Below the pieces are notes generated by a model, which was not told the DNA's origin, ran no database searches, and was given only the letters and a program-made list of their open reading frames with translations. DNA of 30,604 bases, taken from the NCBI GenBank assembly GCA_021029095.1, contig JAJOHG010000308.1, forward strand, positions 1 to 30,604. The letters run 5' to 3'. Positions 10,605 through 20,378 of the stretch are shown piece after piece (position 1 is the stretch's first letter; every line of letters starts with the position of its first letter). The translations under genes were made by a program, and so were the position numbers. This DNA comes from Phellopilus nigrolimitatus. Its lineage: Eukaryota > Basidiomycota > Agaricomycetes > Hymenochaetales > Hymenochaetaceae.

Positions 10605-12309
10605 CTAAGAGGGTCGAATGCCAGACGACTCGGAGCGGAGGACACTTTGGAAACGAATATCACTCATGGTTTCTAGCACAGTGTCAGAGCCTCCGTTCAA
10701 GTCTCTTTCCGCTGCCTCATGCATATTGAAGAGGAGCCGACTTCCGAGGACGCAGAGAAGGGTGGCATTAGAAAACCCAGACACCAGGCTTTTAAAGTAC
10801 CCTCCGTCCAACCAGTAGGACATCAAACTCGCAATGTCGCAAGCAACCACACTATCAGAAAAATAATAAGTGAGTACGGATATACATTATGGGGGGAGGG
10901 CGGAGGGCGGAGGTAGATGACAAACGAAAATAACGAACACGAAGAAGTAAATCACTTGGTCCCTAGCGAGAACGTACACCAATCTAAATCCCCGAGTACC
11001 TTGTGATGCCTTCCAGAAATTTTTAGCCTCACGAATCATTAGAGCCAGGAGAACAAGCTCAAATGCTAGAGGGACAATCCTGGAACAATTATCTTTTAAA
11101 TCTACTCAGAAGAAGTAGCTTTTTTGGTGGCAGACTCACCAATACACAGTTGCCCAATTTCTGTGAAACACTCCACCAGGTACGCATTGACTTGAAACAA
11201 CTTCCGGTCTTCAGTGAAATGCATATATAAGAGTAGAATGACATTACTTTTAAGTGATATCTCGATATACAGAAGAATAGCGAACATCGACACGGCCTCT
11301 GAAGCAAAAAGTATCACAAGAGAGCGAGCTATTCTTTTATCTGAAAGAAAGTGAGTATGAAATTATTCTCTGTTATTGCTGGTTCCTGAGCACGAACTTC
11401 CGGAGCAAAAAGCAGAGACTCTTAATAGAAGAATGTCTGCAAGACCCATCGTTCAGCAATAGAGTGTACATATATTTCGACATGTACTTGCAGTCAATCA
11501 AGAGTATTCCAATCATCCCTTTATTTGATCGTTAAGTGGATGAGTCGTCAAAACATTTTGAACAGCAACTTACCCGCTATCTGGTGAGTCCACCCTGTAA
11601 AAAGGCCTGTTGGCAACCATTGGCGGTATCAACCCAGTGCAAAAGGGTATCATAGTTTGTCGAATAAGAATATTGGAAGCTTACAGCTATTATCTTCCAT
11701 TAATGGTCGAGACGATCAAACGAGAATCGGGAGAAGTCACTTACCGAGTATTGATGTCGGTAGGAAAGTAGGCTAAATATAACGTGAGACCTAAGTAGCT
11801 GCGCTCTGCAAAGTACGCATAGACCCACTGTTTATATCCACTGTGGCCGCAAATAATCCAACATAACGATTCTGTAGCGTTATTCCAGGAGTTGGATATC
11901 AAATGCAAAAGGGGGAAACAGCCTATGTTGAACAACCTCACCAAGAAGAATACCCAGGAAGAAAGTTTTCGAGGAGAACTCTGGTAAAAGAACTCCATTC
12001 GCGACATTCATTGCGCCGAATCACTTGTCAACAGCTTACCCAGAAGTATCTAACCTACACATTGCACAAATGTGTGAATCACCGTCATGGGAATGAGACC
12101 GATAAGCTCACCTCCCTTTCAAATGTTATTACTGCGGGATAGGTATTGGTACTACCGACAAACAGTTATTCGTTGAAGAATCTTGAAACTCAACTAATAT
12201 CGTAGACAAGAAGAGACGTAGCTGCGAACCGACAATGTTCTTCCACATTTAAGAAAAAAATACTCTCAATCTGAGCGGATACGTTGCCGTTGTTACTATC
12301 GGTTGACAT
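10605..12309 (-). pseudogene. DUF6533-type seven-helix membrane protein, array copy 3 (gene or pseudogene)
   Basis: Best resolved copy. Exons from the start: 12195-12309 (MSTDSNNGN through FAATSLLVYDI), 12112-12131 (ITFERE), 12040-12054 (VRYFW, 15 nt), 11942-11980 (SSPRKLSSWVFFL), 11829-11871 (NRYVGLFAATVDIN), 11745-11772. These join in frame and form the DUF6533 region with its first two helices. Further on are LLLRVSAFCSG, KRIARSLVILFASEA, INAYLVECFTEIGQLCI, VPLAFELVLLALMI, VLARDQVIYFFVF and the last exon (SNATLLCVLGSRLLFNMHEAAE) to stop 10605. The junctions at about 11580-11740 and before the last exon do not fall in frame. Weakly conserved residues in the fourth-loop exon compared with copies 1 and 2 suggest divergence. 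Confidence 0.6.
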
Positions 12310-12417
12310 ATTGTTGTATCATTTGGGTTTGAAGCCAATAGTGTCGTTCGTACAAAGGACAACTCGTGTGGGGGCTAAAAGAGACCCTGACAGAGCCTTT
12401 TTTTTCTGCTCTTCGTA

Positions 12418-12425
12418 TAAAAGCG
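12418..12425 (+). promoter_or_regulatory. TATA box of unit 4
   Basis: TATAAAAG in the array stub, 109 bp from the divergent start of membrane gene copy 3. Confidence 0.45.
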
Positions 12426-12454
12426 GCGCTTGAATGGTTCACTGAAATTGAATC

Positions 12455-12574
12455 ATGATGTTGATCGAGATGCGCTGCTGGTTCGAGGTATATAAGATTG
12501 TATTTGCGGTGAAAGCGGAAGGTTTGACTCCTTACACTACTCCTCACGAGGCCCAGACAGTTGCAGAATCTTGA
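12455..12574 (+). CDS. Short ORF after unit TATA box, copy 4
   Basis: A 39-aa ORF starts MMLIEMRCWFEVYKIVFAV and ends with TGA at 12572-12574. It shares start and frame with the unit 3 copy for the first 20 codons. There is no array gene body downstream here, only 100 bp more of array sequence, so this copy at least is an orphan. Confidence 0.2.
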   Translation: MMLIEMRCWFEVYKIVFAVKAEGLTPYTTPHEAQTVAES

Positions 12575-12866
12575 TCCTAATCAAAGATCCTTTCGACTTG
12601 ATCAGGAAGCATATACGGGCCCCAAAAAGAAAGTAGGATGTCAAACAAGCCGCTGCGGGGGAGGGGAGGGCTTGAGTAGAGCAACGTACAGCTACCAAAT
12701 CGTTTCGTTTTTCCATTGGTGTAAAGATGTTGCTTGCAGAAGCAGAGCTCAGTTAATGGGGCTGTTTAGGGCCGGTCAGTGATCTCATTGGACACGTGCC
12801 GGCTCTGGGCGGGTGCACAACTTGGATCGGTACTGCGTGTCCTGGGACGACCGGTTTTGACGAATA

Positions 12867-13602
12867 ATGTCTTACTTCCTGCCGCATCTTCCCTCTGGCT
12901 GGCATGTTGACGAGGCGATCAAATCCGAGGAGGATCGCGTCGTCGTCATTCGTTTCGGCCATGACTGGGACGAGCAGTGCATGAAGATGGACGAGACGTT
13001 GTATGGCGTCTCCGACAAGGTCCAGAACTTCGCGGTCATCTATCTCTGCGACATCACACTCGTGCCAGATTTCAACAAAGTGAGGAAGCTTGATCGTATG
13101 CTGTTGTTCTTCCGTGCATCGTGTACTGATGATGGCGCTTTGACGATGTCGCCTTTAGATGTACGAGTTGTACGACGCATGCACGGTGATGTTTTTCTAC
13201 CGGTACGCGCCTCAGGACCCCCTTCGATCTCGATCGAGTTTCCTAATATCCTAATATCCTCAGAAACAAACATATAATGATAGATCTTGGCACGGGTAAC
13301 AACAACAAGATGTGAGTTCGCTGTTCCGTACGCTTGCAAGGTTCAGTTGCTGAACTACCATCAATTTCGAAGAAATTGGGCTATGAACAATAAACAAGAG
13401 GTGAGCCTATATTTGAGAGATGCCGTTCGAATCGCATTTAAACGATCTTCTATTAAGTTGATTGATATCATTGAAACCGTTTATCGCGGCGCCTCCAAAG
13501 GGCGTGGTCTGGTAGTCTCTCCGAAAGGTCTGCTTATTTTGCGATAGCTCTTTTCTGATCACTCATGTTTGTCCAGACTACTCGACTCGTTACAAGTACT
13601 GA
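12867..13602 (+). CDS. dim1: Dim1, 15-kDa U5 snRNP thioredoxin-like protein
   Basis: Component of the U4/U6.U5 tri-snRNP, needed for pre-mRNA splicing and for mitosis in fission yeast. Six exons: 12867-13079, 13159-13202, 13264-13311, 13373-13400, 13458-13527, 13577-13602. All introns are GT-AG and 49-79 nt. The product is 142 aa, the usual length of this very conserved family. It starts MSYFLPHLPSGW and keeps RVVVIRFGHDWD, C38 and C79 (the pair that forms a disulfide in the human protein), MIDLGTGNNNK, ETVYRGASKGRGLVVSP and the end DYSTRYKY. Like other members it has the thioredoxin fold but no CxxC active site. The gene lies directly beside the truncated end of the tandem array and looks intact. 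Confidence 0.97.
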
Positions 13603-14094
13603 GCCGATCTGCGGGTTTCTGTCTGTCTATCTTTTTCTGTCTTGTGGCTTTCTTTTCGTTCATTCCTTCATCGAACTGTAAGCCTGTGCCTGCGACTATG
13701 TAAGAGTAATTGATCTGATTTCCATCAATGAAGTAAGTCATCCTCTTTGTAAGCGCCTCAAGGACAGGTGACATGTGCGCAAAAGCTGAAAGAGCAGAAA
13801 GATCTGAAAGCAATGATATCTGGGAAGACATGACATTCTTCTGTTCTCAAACAAAATCAAACTGAGTACGAGAATGTCATCCACGAAAGCTGATTCACCT
13901 GCATCATTGATGAGAATTCTGAATCTGTCAGACGCCGCTGCTTTTGCGCGCGCGGCGACCATGAGCAACGCGTGGAGGCCCAAAGAGTAGGACGTTCTGA
14001 CAGCGTTCAATTTTGATGAGACATTCTCCCGCTCGTAATCAAATACATAGTACATACATACATATATGTATCGAAGATGCTGAATATGTAACAC
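13559..14094 (-). CDS. Possible small gene, family not recognised
   Basis: Two minus-strand stretches look coding. The first, about 13900-14075, reads NVSSKLNAVRTSYSLGLHAL and then RAKAAASDRFRILINDAG. The second, about 13690-13850, reads MSSQISLLSDLSALSAFAHM and then SPVLEALTKRMTYFIDGN. An intron from a GTGAAT donor at about 13896 to an acceptor at about 13849 does not keep both frames. A 29-nt intron that would keep them is shorter than any other here. The end would overlap the last exons of Dim1 on the other strand. It may be a real gene with a junction I missed, or a decayed one. Confidence 0.25.
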
Positions 14095-14363
14095 AGTTCA
14101 TGGTGAACACGAAAAGAATACAATCACCCATGGGAAAGTAAGGCCAGCCCAAAATAAAATTGCAAGTGCAAATTGCAGAAGACGAAAGAATAATGCATTC
14201 CACGCAATAGCGGTATCAAAAAAAAGGAAAAGGAAAATGCGCAACGAATTTATGCTAGGCTAGTGACAGCTGCCACAGTCAGCGGCAGGAGAACGCGGGA
14301 CAGCCTGGCTTTTTCGCAGTAAGCGTCGTGACTTGTCGGACGGCTTGCCTGCCCTGTGCCAGT

Positions 14364-16183
14364 CTAACTTCGACTGAAAAGCATGTCTGAAGGTCGAGTG
14401 GTTCGACCACCGTACGAGAGTGCGGGAACGGTTATGGAGCCGCGGCTATACGTGTAGAATTCAGGTTCTACAGGCGGACCGAGCTCAAAATCCAAGTCCG
14501 GACGTGCATCATGGTCGCCGGCATTGTAAGTGGGAATCTTGCGGTTGGGTGTAAGGTGCGCCTGAGTCGCAGGAAGGACGCGTTGCGAGGTGACGTGGGA
14601 CACGCCCGTTGACGGCAAGTTCATCGAAGCGATGTCTACATCACTCTTTTCATCGCTGTCCTCGCCTTTCCTGTTGTTGGACCGCGCGGGGGTGGTGTCC
14701 GCCGGCGAGGCAGTGTGAACTTCGAAAGGAGTGATTCCGTACTTGGACTCTGAATCGGACATGCTACGGGAGCGTGGGGTTGTGAAGCGAGGAAGCGAGG
14801 CGGTATCTGGGAGTATGCGGCGCGTGCTGATGAACAGGATCGAATTGACGAGCCCTAGAAACAAGCAGTTTCCGTTGCCATTTATATTCGGTTATTCATA
14901 GCCGAAAGGGTTTGATTTACAAGAGCAACCGACACAAAGTATAAGAAATAATTAAGAACTGAGCGACGATTGATAGAATCTGGCAAAGCGTACCTGTGAG
15001 GTTGAAGATCGCGTCCGTTACAACAATCGCCCAGAGCGGGACAGGATGGCCAGTGAAAGAAGTCAGACGCGCAAGAGCGACAGGGATGATGATAATGCTG
15101 TAAGCAACCTGATATCTCAAAGAAGATCAGATATTATATAGAAGGATGAAGGAAAACCGAAAAGCACTAACAGGATACCTATTTGAGAGGGAAGAAGGAT
15201 ACCGTCAGAATCCAGGTCATCTGCTGATATTCAATAACACGCACCAGACCATGCTCGTTGCGACGCACAGCATAGCAGAATCGAGCATGTCGCGCGAGAA
15301 GCAGAGCTGCCACGCCTGGCTGCGCGGGATCCAACAAACGCGCCAACGGCCTTCATCTTTTCTGAGGTTACCTCTCACACGGAGGAGCACAAGCGTATAG
15401 AGGATGAACCCCAGTCCAGCAGACATGAATTCCTATTCGAGCACGCACAGATGATATGAGTTTCCGTCCATAAAGAAAAGGAAACGGGACTTACGAAGAT
15501 ATATTCCATGTAAGTCTGCTCCTTCGGGTAGTTGTCCGTGATCCAACACCAGGAGCCCGAGACACCGAAGTAAGGACCGCGTTCGGGAGTCTCGATAGCA
15601 AGCGGGCCGAGCGTCACGATCATCACGACCACGGACCAACCAGCGACGAGCGTTGCGACCATGCTCGTACGCGTTGTCCTCCAGCGGAGGAACAGGAGGT
15701 TGAAAACGTGGACCGCAATAACGAACGACCACAGCGCCGTTCCAACGTTCGCAGCGTTCTTGAGCCCGCCCTGGAAGGCACAGAAATCGCCATCGAAGAC
15801 GATGCCATCACGAACCCAGCGCGCGTTGAGGATCGTCGCAATCGCTTGCAGCACATTGGCGAGGAGGAGCGAAACGAGGTACGGCGCGATGTTCGTGCGG
15901 TGATACGTTTTCGAGCGTTTTGCAAAAGCAAAGTAATACTAACGAGGTTTCAATAAGCTTTGGCTCGAGCAAAAAGTCCGAATACGGACATACCACAGAA
16001 CCAGTGACTACTGCTAAGATAGATATGACGCCAACGATCACCAGGAGCTAAAGAAAACGACCTGTCAGAAAATCGCAGAGCTCGTTGAGTTCATCCAATT
16101 ACCGTTACACTTTTAGATTCCTCCACGGAAAATATTTTGATTTCAGGCGCATCGGCACCATCCGGCGACGACCCAAAATCCAT
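14364..16183 (-). CDS. Git3/cAMP-receptor-like G-protein-coupled receptor
   Basis: Seven exons on the minus strand: 16103-16183, 15994-16047, 15495-15938, 15245-15432, 15172-15178, 14994-15108, 14364-14854. They give 459 aa in one frame. Exon 5 is only 7 nt (GTATCCT) and is needed to form MVWYPVAYSI. Helix 1 is LLVIVGVISILAVVTGSVYY. Then come ANVLQAIATILNARWVRDG, the FCAFQGGLKN start of helix 3, VAGWSVVVMIVTLGPLAI, the loop FGVSGSWCWITDNYPKEQ, and helices 5-7, the last in IFNLTGLVNSILFIST. Cysteines in FCAFQG and SWCW are the expected disulfide pair. The cytoplasmic tail, about 160 residues, is rich in S, T and P and may be phosphorylated. Fungal members are proposed nutrient sensors that act through a G-alpha/cAMP route; the ligand cannot be read from sequence. 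Confidence 0.88.
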
Positions 16184-17374
16184 TGCGCGGTCGTGAACGT
16201 TAGCAGGGTAAGACGTTGTGAATTGTCCCAAAGATTGAAAGATATCTAGACAGCAAAACCGAAAAAAGACAAGGAGTGTTTTTCTCTTGCACAGCAAGAA
16301 TTGGGAAGTGCTGAAAGAGAAGAACCACCACAGGTGATATAAACCGTTGAGAGGGGGAGACCAGTCGCCTCTAGCCCACGGAGAGACGAAGGCCACTCAT
16401 GAAATGCACCAGCTTGTCTTCTCCATCAAAAATAGGTTATAAACGATCCCTTCTGAGTGGTGGCAGATACTTGGATAGGGTCGAAATTAATGCTTCTTGA
16501 TTTGAAGGCAACGAAGATCATAGATGTTGACGGCTATAGAGGTTGCTTGCCAGGAGGGCATTTTGCTATCAGTTTACAGAATTTTCCAATAGATGAATTC
16601 ATCGCTAAGAGAGGCAGGGAAGAACACGAAGGGTGGGAAATTTATATACGAAGCTTGTAATAGGCCCTTGAGTACACTGAAAGTGTACGCACTCTTGTTG
16701 ATGGTTGCCGACCTATTCCAGGTCCTGCGAAGCTTGATGAGGGATATGATGTACCGGAGCAAGAGATAAGTCAATTCCTCAACGATTTTCACACAGCCAC
16801 ACCCTTTTTTGAATTTTATGTAAGATTGGTCATAATTTTACTAAGCAACTTTCGCGACTCAAAATGGCAAAATCGCCTAATTCAGTAATCTTGCCTCTCC
16901 CTCCCTCAAGCCTGCAAGTAGTACTCCCTTAGATGCATGTAGAGCACGACCTGATCATAGAATTAAAAGGATAGTCCAATCTCAACATGCCCCCATCCTA
17001 TTTACTGCAGCTGGGTGGGTGTAGAAAGTCTATGGCCACCTTAACTAAAAGACAATTCCCATCACATTCATTGTCATTCACCACTGCCTATCGCAAGCTG
17101 CCAGCTTGAATAACCACAGAATGTCTCTTATCTTATGTAGTATTTGTGGCAGGGTTTTTGTTGGTCCTGCAACTGCGCTTGAGAATGTAGCCAGAGTACA
17201 GCCCCCCAGAGAGTCCCAGGCGAAGCCTGGGGCTGGTCTCCGTAAAGGAAGGAAGAGATTAGTGCCATATTATGTAACACAATGTTATGTAACACATGTC
17301 CGTGACGGCAGCTCTTCACGGCTGTCGACCCTTCAGTTCTTCTCCGCTGCAACGCCTATGTTTATTCTGCCTTT
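16184..17374. other. Intergenic region, no gene seen
   Basis: Divergent upstream region between the GPCR (minus) and the JTB-like gene (plus). Short open frames occur but none shows codon-like conservation, a domain or splice pairs. It has a GC-rich hairpin-like stretch at about 17205-17235 (CCCAGGCGAAGCCTGGG) and a direct repeat ATGTTATGTAACACA-like pair at about 17270-17296. Confidence 0.5.
17212..17235. other. Small perfect hairpin
   Basis: CCCAGGC, a GAA loop, then GCCTGGG can pair as a 7-bp stem. It lies upstream of the JTB-like gene; function unknown. Confidence 0.3.
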
Positions 17375-18235
17375 ATGAAACTTTTCACTATCTTGCCCAC
17401 TCATTTGTCAGTACTGCAACTTTGATCCTATCTGTGTTATCATATATTAACGCTGTTCGACAGCCTACTTTTGATCTTAAACTTACTAGACGAAGGCTTA
17501 CACGCACAGGCTCTCGAAAGCCCGCCTATAATCCATACACATTTGGAACGTGCCAATACGTATACGCCGTATTTGAACCATGGATCCAAGACGAAGCGCA
17601 GCGCAAATGTGACGCACGATGATGATGAAAACATAAAGATGGATGAGGACGTGGTATGTTACCCAGCTGGGGCATGCGAACCATGTCCAGAAGACTTGGT
17701 ATGTTCTAAGTTTTCGTCCTTTTTATCAGACGGGGACCTGACCTTTTTGCCGTCGATCTTTTATCTTAACAAGCTTCAGGAACCGTTCTGCCAACCATTT
17801 GGAAACCGGCGTCTCCTTCATTGCCTCGCAGTTCCTCCGAGCTACGACACTTTATCCCCCAGCAAACTCGTTCAGGAAGGCAAGGACACGTCGAGTTCTA
17901 CATCATCCCCTCATCCACCCGAGCGGCCGCCACAGTCCTCCCTTCCCGCGTGGGAGTCCTGCGGGCGTCGCGTGCCGAAGGAGCGGGCGGACTTTTTTGA
18001 GTTTGTCCTTTGCAATGTCATATTTGCTGCGCTTGCACTCGCAGGGGTGCTCATACGCTCGGAGCGCATGCGTGCCGTGCGCGCGCGACGACTCGCTGCA
18101 CGCATCGGGGTCGGGTTGCGTAGGGCGTCGCATAGGGCGTCAAGCGGGAACTGGCGCATGATGGGAGGCATGGGCGCGGCGCTCGTACCAGCGGAGAGTA
18201 TAGAGGAGGAGGGATTAGTGAGCCAAGATGCATAA
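17375..18235 (+). CDS. JTB-like type I membrane protein
   Basis: Three exons, 17375-17406, 17464-17698 and 17780-18235, give 240 aa. I chose ATG 17375 because splicing exon 1 to exon 2 (donor GTCAGT, 57-nt intron) makes a signal peptide, MKLFTILPTHFLLLILNLL, with likely cleavage near AHA/HAQA. The outer part has CEPCPED, FCQPFGNRRLLHC and WESC, followed by KERADFFEF and a membrane helix at about residues 161-181, then a basic tail. This spacing (C-x-P-C, C-x-P-x-G, C, then S-C with a helix 15 residues on) resembles metazoan JTB, a small membrane protein with links to cytokinesis. Assignment by pattern only. The 81-nt intron 2 has no stop and is a multiple of three, so its retention would insert 27 residues between the cysteine pairs. 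Confidence 0.65.
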
Positions 18236-18563
18236 GGATGGTTTCGGGAATACTGTTTAGGTCCTTTTCAGCTTCAAGAAAGTTGATCGTCTATGGATCA
18301 CCTTTTACTTGTACCACTTTGTGCGCTGTGCGACTGCTCCTTGCGGGAATGTGGACTTCCGACCCCATCGGCATTGACTTGCTACTCGCATCCCGTTACA
18401 AAGATACAAACAAAGGTATATCAGCGTTTCGGTAACACGAGTTGAGGGAATTTACATAATTGTTCCCCTGGCAAGGCTCTATAAAACAAGATGCTCTGTT
18501 GATGTGCACTTATCTTCAACGTGACTTGAATAAAACTCGCTGCCGCTATTCAATAGAAACAAT
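18236..18563. other. Intergenic region with promoter
   Basis: Between the JTB-like gene and the next membrane protein gene on the same strand. No gene seen. It contains the TATA box at 18480. Confidence 0.5.
18480..18486 (+). promoter_or_regulatory. TATA box of seven-helix protein gene
   Basis: TATAAAA lies 84 bp before the start codon at 18564. Confidence 0.45.
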
Positions 18564-19765
18564 ATGCCGGTGTCCTCAATCCCGTCAACTTTAGCGACCC
18601 ATTCTTTGGAGGAGTTCAATTTACAAACTGCTCGATATGTCGTCATAGCTGCCCTGACTGTAAGTAATTCCTTCCTTTCTATCCTTCTCTTACAGCTGGA
18701 CCTTTCATGAACTTTAGGCTATCTCTTGGGACATGACTACTAACATACATCAAGACTTCAAGATACTTAAAAGCGTATCCGTCTCTACAGTAGTATACTT
18801 TGCGTCAAGGTTCGTCCAGGAAACTGTTGAGTAGGAAAAGAAGTGGACTGATTTTGTGACCCTTTTATATTACTAGATTCTCTGTTCTTGGACAAGTATT
18901 ACTGTCCACGATCTTCTTTCGTTAGCATTCCGGTCGCATTCCTTCATATATGTCCTTCTCATTCATACAAACTGAAAATAGTGGGTTACGGTTCATCCGT
19001 ATCGTGTTCCCCTCTCCTCTCTGCTGCAGCCTGGCTTTATACTGCTGAGCGATGCTCGACGTCTCTCCTTTTCTTCTTCCGCGTTCGTGCGGTTTACCTG
19101 GGTGGTCGGTCCGCGAGTGTTTTCTTTCTCGTCCTGTGGCTAAGCGTATTGGGCTCCTGCGCTTACTTGCCATTCAGCATCGAGACCTCGACGAAATTTA
19201 CTGGTTTGCGACCTTTTAATTGGAGCGGTGAAGGGACATGCAAAATCGGTCTTATGGGACTGGAGTGCTTGACATGCGTTGGCGCAGCAGTAGTGTACGA
19301 TACTTTCGTATTCTGCGCTATCTCGTGGCGCTTACTAAGCTTCGTCGCGAATGGAGATGGAGATAACTCGTGGCCCGGGTATTTCTGCGGACGAAAGGAA
19401 CTACCAGTGGTCTCAGGAACAATCTTTCGAGGAGGGAAACAGTATTATATGTGGGTGGTGTTTCCCCTTTGACGATCATTTTTGTGTTCATTTACGAGTA
19501 TATATGCTTTCTCCACTGCAGAGTAGCTATCTCCTCTCATATCGCCGCAGCTGCAGCCATGCACGCACCTGGCATCCCACGCGATGTTTGCGTCGCATTA
19601 TTGATGCCTTACTTGGTGGTACAGAACGCAATGGCGTGCAAGGCCTTCCGAGACGTTAAAATCGGCCTTAACGAGCCTCCGCCGTCTTCAACGTTATCTG
19701 GCGTTGTTTTTCGCTACGGAGATCTGCTCGACTCCCGTGACTCGTATGTGGGAAGCTTGTACTAG
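18564..19765 (+). CDS. Agaricomycete-type seven-helix membrane protein, family unnamed
   Basis: Exons 18564-18659, 18718-18809, 18877-18920, 19030-19450 and 19522-19765 join in frame to 298 aa. Seen in order: ARYVVIAALTAISWDM, YFASRFSVLGQVLLSTIFF, TSLLFFFRVRAVYL, SVFFLVLWLSVLG, YDTFVFCAISWRLL, ELPVVSGTIFRGGKQYY, then IVAISSHIAAAAAMHAPGIP and VQNAMACKAFRDVKIG. This matches a common mushroom family of seven-helix proteins of unknown role, distinct from the DUF6533 type. The weak point is 18921-19029. A single 109-nt intron keeps frame but removes about eight residues usual in the loop before helix 3. A 10-nt exon at 18981-18990 would also keep frame but needs a 39-nt intron. The gene's last 45 codons were copied to 22983-23115 by a segmental duplication. 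Confidence 0.72.
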
Positions 19766-20378
19766 CAAGCGGAAGATAACTGCCCCTTTTTCGTCGACGT
19801 TCGGGAGATAGCTCGGATATAAACTGATTTGGTGGTTCAGTATTTGATTTCGGTTCAGAGTCAAATCAAATTGCGGATGTCATGGTATACTCCTTTGCTT
19901 GATGGACTGCGTGCGGTTTTAAGGCGGCCAATTACGGTATGCTTCTGCACTTGGAGAAACTTGCGTTTATCATCTTGAAAGGAGCACGGATGTAGAATTG
20001 GTATCGTTGTGCGCATAATTGGTAGGCCGAGTATGGACCTTCTGCTGCTTCGCCTTCGATCCGCTCCCAGATTCACCGATGCCGTCCTTTTAAACACCTC
20101 ATTCGAAAAATAAGATCAAGACTGGGGTTTCTGCATTGGCCTGTCTCTTTTCTTCTTCGCTTGGTGTTTGTACCTGAAGCTTGAAGTTCCCGCATCTCAT
20201 GCTCGATCGCTGTATTCAATTTCCATTTCTGGCACAAAAAGCAGCTCCACACGTCCTCATTTCGAAGCTAGTACAGAGAAGCAAACTCACAATTCGGAGA
20301 ACATTTAAATCGTTTCATTAGCGTTCCCAATATAAAAGGCTCGCCTTCTTCATCTCCTGTGAAGTGAACTCAGGCAAG
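19766..20378. other. Spacer and promoter of P450 copy A
   Basis: No gene seen. The spacer aligns with 23403-23965 in copy B, so it was part of the duplicated block and keeps moderate similarity, as expected for a shared promoter region. Confidence 0.6.
20331..20337 (+). promoter_or_regulatory. TATA box of P450 copy A
   Basis: TATAAAA lies 48 bp before ATG 20379. Copy B has the same element at nearly the same distance. Confidence 0.65.

Larger units (their letters stand above)
8643..12355. repeat. Tandem array unit 3
   Basis: Third copy, 3713 bp. It has the TATA box at 8704, a 44-aa ORF at 8743-8877, a run of 17 A at 9000-9016 not seen at the matching place in unit 4, the plus-strand segment of unknown identity (9368-9900), and a minus-strand DUF6533-type gene (10605-12309). 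Between 9016 and 9120 is a stretch with no match that I could find in units 1 or 2. Confidence 0.85.
12356..12680. repeat. Tandem array unit 4, truncated stub
   Basis: The start motif, TATA box, short ORF and the block with AAAAAGAAAGTAGGATGTCAA match the first 300 bp of unit 3. Similarity then stops and unique sequence leading to the Dim1 gene begins. This is the right edge of the array. Confidence 0.8.

Noticed and set aside
19861..20097. Minus-strand open frame in the P450 spacer
   Set aside because: The matching region of copy B does not keep the frame, and it lies in duplicated promoter DNA.
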